Shown: in pieces, positions 61,592 to 64,000 of the stretch
Layout: the number at the start of each line of letters is the position of its first letter
How positions within the stretch are numbered: position 1 is the stretch's first letter
From: Altererythrobacter sp. XM-24bin4
Lineage (GTDB): Bacteria; Pseudomonadota; Alphaproteobacteria; Sphingomonadales; Sphingomonadaceae
Reading direction: 5' to 3'
Length of the DNA stretch: 64,000 bases
Assembly (NCBI GenBank): GCA_003149575.1
Contig: QCWG01000001.1
Coordinates: 835,183 to 899,182 of the forward strand
The notes under the pieces: model-generated
What the model was told of the DNA's origin: nothing
Databases searched by the model: none
Seen by the model: the letters and a program-made list of their open reading frames with translations, nothing else
Made by a program: the position numbers and the translations under genes

Positions 61592-63153
61592 GTTCGACGC
61601 GGCGGCGCAGCGACTGGGCGGGCAGCTTCTCGGGCAATGCGGCAGAGCGTGCAATTATCGACATCGGGTCCAATACTGTTCGATTGGTTGTTTATGGCGG
61701 GACTATGCGGGCGCCGGTTACGCTGTTGAACGAAAAGGTTGCTGCGCAGCTGGGGCGCGAAATCAAAGCGACCGGACGGTTGGCGCAGGATTCGATTGAC
61801 CTGGCTATGCGCGGGCTAAAACGTTTTGCCCTGCTTCTTGAAGATTTGGGTGTCGACGATGTCGAAACGGTAGCGACAGCAGCTTCGCGTGATGCTGAAA
61901 ACGGGCCGGAGTTTCTGGAAGAAGTGCGGGCGCTTGGTTTTGCGCCCAAGCTTCTGGCTGGCGAAGAAGAGGCTGAGGTCAGCGCCCAGGGGGTGATAGG
62001 GGCATTTCCCGGAGCCGAAGGAGTGGTTGCCGATCTGGGCGGGGGCAGTCTTGAACTGATCCGCGTTGCTGGCGGAGCAAGCGAGGGTGCCACCACATTC
62101 CCGCTTGGTACTTTGCGGCTGCGTGAATATCGCGAAGACAGCGACAACGGGGTCGTGGCTATGCGGCAACGCCTGGCCGGCAAGCTGAAAGACGGCGGGT
62201 GGAGCAAGCGCATCAATTCCCCGCTGTATCTGGTTGGTGGTACCTGGCGCGCGATGGCTGTCTACGCGATGGAAATGCGCAAGTTTCCTTTGACTGACCC
62301 GCACGCACTTGAGCTGAGCCGGCAACAGGTGCTGGCCCTGGCCCGAAAGCTGGCGCAAGAGGATCCGGACAACCTCAAGCGGGTTCCACGTATCACGGCG
62401 ATGCGCTCGGAAATCCTTCCGCACGCAGCGGTGCTGTTGCAAGCACTCCTGCGAACACTCAAGCCAGAGACGGTCGTTTTCTCATCCTGGGGACTTCGCG
62501 AAGGGCTGATCTATTCACGCCTTGCTGAACACATGCGTGCGCAGGATCCACTATTGGCCGGGGTGTCGCACTTTGCGGCGTCGCGCGGCGCACCACCTCA
62601 ATTGGCGACCCGGATTGCGGGCTGGGCATCGGAAGCCGTGCCGACCGGCGATTCCGGCAGCGAACGGCTGCGCCTTTCTGCAACAATGCTGGCTCTGGCC
62701 GGTATGCAGATTGAACCTAACCTGCGCGTTCCGCTGGCAATCGACTGGGCATTGCACAAGCGCTGGCTTGCGGTCGACGCGGAAGGGCGCGCGATGATGG
62801 CGGCAACGTTGGCGGCAAACGGTAACCAGCTCGATCTGCCAAAGCAGCTTATGCTTCTTGCTTCGCGCGAGGCGCTCGAAGAAGCAATCTGCTGGGGACT
62901 TGGGATCCGCCTTGCGCGAAGAATTGGTGCCCGCTCACCCAAATCACTGCAAGTCAGCCGTCTCTTGCGAGATGAAGACAGGCTGGTTTTGCGGCTGCAG
63001 GAAAGCCATCGTGATCTTTATGGCATACCGGTTGAGAAAGACCTGAAGCTGTTGGCAGAGCGCCTGCAACTGGAACCGGAGGTCGAGATTGTGCCTGACG
63101 GCACAGTTTGGGAAACTGCGGTGGAAGATGACTGGTTCGAAGCCGTTCAATAG
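61588..63153 (+). CDS. ppx: Exopolyphosphatase (Ppx/GppA family)
   Basis: The 521-residue enzyme hydrolyses polyphosphate ends or pppGpp. The actin-like phosphatase start is IDIGSNTVRLVVY (25-37); DLGGGSLELIRV is the second phosphate loop. An HD-like C-terminal domain is present but less conserved. ATGA overlap with ppk1 shows coupled expression, so synthesis and breakdown of polyphosphate are set from one message. Confidence 0.94.
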   Translation: MSSTRRRSDWAGSFSGNAAERAIIDIGSNTVRLVVYGGTMRAPVTLLNEKVAAQLGREIKATGRLAQDSIDLAMRGLKRFALLLEDLGVDDVETVATAASRDAENGPEFLEEVRALGFAPKLLAGEEEAEVSAQGVIGAFPGAEGVVADLGGGSLELIRVAGGASEGATTFPLGTLRLREYREDSDNGVVAMRQRLAGKLKDGGWSKRINSPLYLVGGTWRAMAVYAMEMRKFPLTDPHALELSRQQVLALARKLAQEDPDNLKRVPRITAMRSEILPHAAVLLQALLRTLKPETVVFSSWGLREGLIYSRLAEHMRAQDPLLAGVSHFAASRGAPPQLATRIAGWASEAVPTGDSGSERLRLSATMLALAGMQIEPNLRVPLAIDWALHKRWLAVDAEGRAMMAATLAANGNQLDLPKQLMLLASREALEEAICWGLGIRLARRIGARSPKSLQVSRLLRDEDRLVLRLQESHRDLYGIPVEKDLKLLAERLQLEPEVEIVPDGTVWETAVEDDWFEAVQ

Positions 63154-63156
63154 CCG

Positions 63157-63903
63157 CTAGTCATCGCGTTTTCCGCTGCTTGCGAACGGGGAGAAGTCCG
63201 TTTGCGTATCGTATAGATCGACGCCCTCCGCCGCTTTCAACCGGTTAATCACGATGTAAGTGAACGGGGTAAGCAAAGCTTCCCACAGCGTTTTAATGAT
63301 CCATTGCGAGATTACGACCTGGACAAGCGTCTCAGGCGGCCAGCCAGCGAGGCCCCAGAACGCCAATGGATAGAAGATCATGCTGTCGAGCCCTTGCCCG
63401 ACCACGGTCGACCCGATGGTGCGCATCCACAAGAATCGCCCCTCCGTCCAGACCTTCATCTTTGCAAGCACATAGGAATTGGCGAACTCGCCAACCCAGA
63501 ATGCGGTCATAGAGGCAAGCACAATGCGCCAGCTATTGCCGAACACATTCTCGTAGTCGCTCTGGAATGGCCAGCCATCTGCCGGGGGCAGGGAGACAAC
63601 CACCCACGCCATGAACGCCATGAACAGCAATGCGGCAAACCCGGTCCAGATTACGCGGCGCGCCCGAGCATAGCCGTAGACCTCGGTCAAAACATCGCCG
63701 ATAATGTAGCTTATCGGAAAGAACAGCACACCTGCGCCAAAGATCCATGATTCGCCGCCGGGTAGAGTGATGTAGCTCGGTTTACTGGCGCCGATCAGGT
63801 TGGACAGCAGCAGGATCGCGACAAACGCCGCCATGACCAGGTCATAATAGCGGAATGCTTGTGGGGCGGAGTCGCTAGTGACGCGTTGAGGCGATTTTTC
63901 CAT
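63157..63903 (-). CDS. Queuosine precursor transporter (YhhQ/VUT family)
   Basis: The roughly 248-residue inner-membrane protein has about six segments and the VUT family pattern: NLIGASKPSYI, FFPISYIIGDVLTEVYGYARARRVIW, FWVGEFANSYVLAKMK and STVVGQGLDSMIFYPLAF. It takes up 7-cyano-7-deazaguanine or a related precursor for tRNA queuosine. The start is uncertain: ATG 63903 or 63924. It converges with ppx. Confidence 0.88.
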   Translation of the reverse strand: MEKSPQRVTSDSAPQAFRYYDLVMAAFVAILLLSNLIGASKPSYITLPGGESWIFGAGVLFFPISYIIGDVLTEVYGYARARRVIWTGFAALLFMAFMAWVVVSLPPADGWPFQSDYENVFGNSWRIVLASMTAFWVGEFANSYVLAKMKVWTEGRFLWMRTIGSTVVGQGLDSMIFYPLAFWGLAGWPPETLVQVVISQWIIKTLWEALLTPFTYIVINRLKAAEGVDLYDTQTDFSPFASSGKRDD

Positions 63904-63924
63904 GGGCGAAAGACCTAACGCCAT

Positions 63925-63952
63925 TTGAACCCGCTGCAAAGCACGCTAATGG
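63925..63952 (+). promoter_or_regulatory. Possible tRNA-Arg promoter
   Basis: TTGAAC (63925-63930) and TAATGG (63947-63952) with 16 bases between, 11 bases before the tRNA. A weaker match than those of rpmJ and rpmH. Confidence 0.3.
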
Positions 63953-63962
63953 CAGTTTCGGC

Positions 63963-63998
63963 GCGCGCCCGTAGCTCATCTGGATAGAGCGCGAGACT
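63963..63998 (+). tRNA. tRNA-Arg (5' half, cut by window end)
   Basis: GCGCCCG acceptor strand, TA, the D arm GCTCATCTGGATAGAGC, then CGAGA and a CTTC loop start. This is the beginning of a tRNA-Arg, most likely with anticodon TCT, as the loop begins CTTC. The 3' half lies beyond the window. Confidence 0.85.
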
Positions 63999-64000
63999 TC

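Overview
The window looks like chromosomal DNA of a Sphingomonadales alphaproteobacterium, most likely an Erythrobacteraceae member (Erythrobacter or Altererythrobacter type). I infer this from protein style (large TonB-dependent receptors, a CC_3452-type small secreted protein, an L34-RnpA-YidD-YidC-EngB block without dnaA), moderately high GC, frequent TTG/GTG starts and many 1-8 base gene overlaps. No database search was possible, so family names rest on recognised motifs and lengths.

Layout. 1-6.5 kb: the end of a GH25-like hydrolase, cytidine deaminase, an M14 peptidase/lipoprotein pair, galE, ribosomal L36, a HAD hydrolase, a small secreted protein, an HxlR regulator, and two gene remnants (DUF4197 tail, comM head). 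6.7-10 kb: rpmH-rnpA-yidD-yidC-engB, the ribosome/membrane-insertion block. 10-17 kb: VOC protein, GST, S1/P1 nuclease, dapE, a DAACS symporter, a frameshifted secreted protein, nth, dapB and a sirtuin. 17-29.4 kb: a secreted amidohydrolase, then a catabolic island on the minus strand (HMG-CoA-lyase-like enzyme, HyuA, HyuB, CoA transferase, isochorismatase-type amidase) with a GntR regulator and a divergent TonB receptor. The same palindrome, TTGTATACAA, lies in front of both the operon and the receptor. 29.6-34 kb: tRNA-Lys, folK, an M20 peptidase, a carbamoylputrescine-amidase-like enzyme, a secreted methyltransferase and msrA. 34-39.7 kb: a tightly packed cassette of unknown pathway (unknown protein, Gfo/Idh/MocA, aldo/keto reductase, TauD-type dioxygenase) facing a sodium/solute symporter. 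39.8-46.6 kb: a ferric-iron ABC transporter (fbpABC type) with a Fur-box-like site in front and a TonB receptor behind, closed by a strong terminator. 46.6-51.5 kb: flavin reductase, FadR-type regulator, small unknown protein, acyl-CoA dehydrogenase, SDR and aldo/keto reductase. 51.6-59.4 kb: a compact type IV secretion locus (VirB1, B2, B3, B4, B6, B9, B10, B11), followed at once by ppk1 and ppx. The window ends with a YhhQ-type transporter and the first half of a tRNA-Arg.

The two most interesting units are the type IV secretion locus, which lacks recognisable VirB5, VirB7, VirB8, VirD4 and any relaxase and abuts the polyphosphate genes, and the GntR-controlled hydantoinase/CoA-transferase/lyase island, which looks like a complete uptake-to-central-metabolism route for an unidentified cyclic amide or related compound. 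I see no CRISPR array, insertion sequence, integrase or prophage gene.
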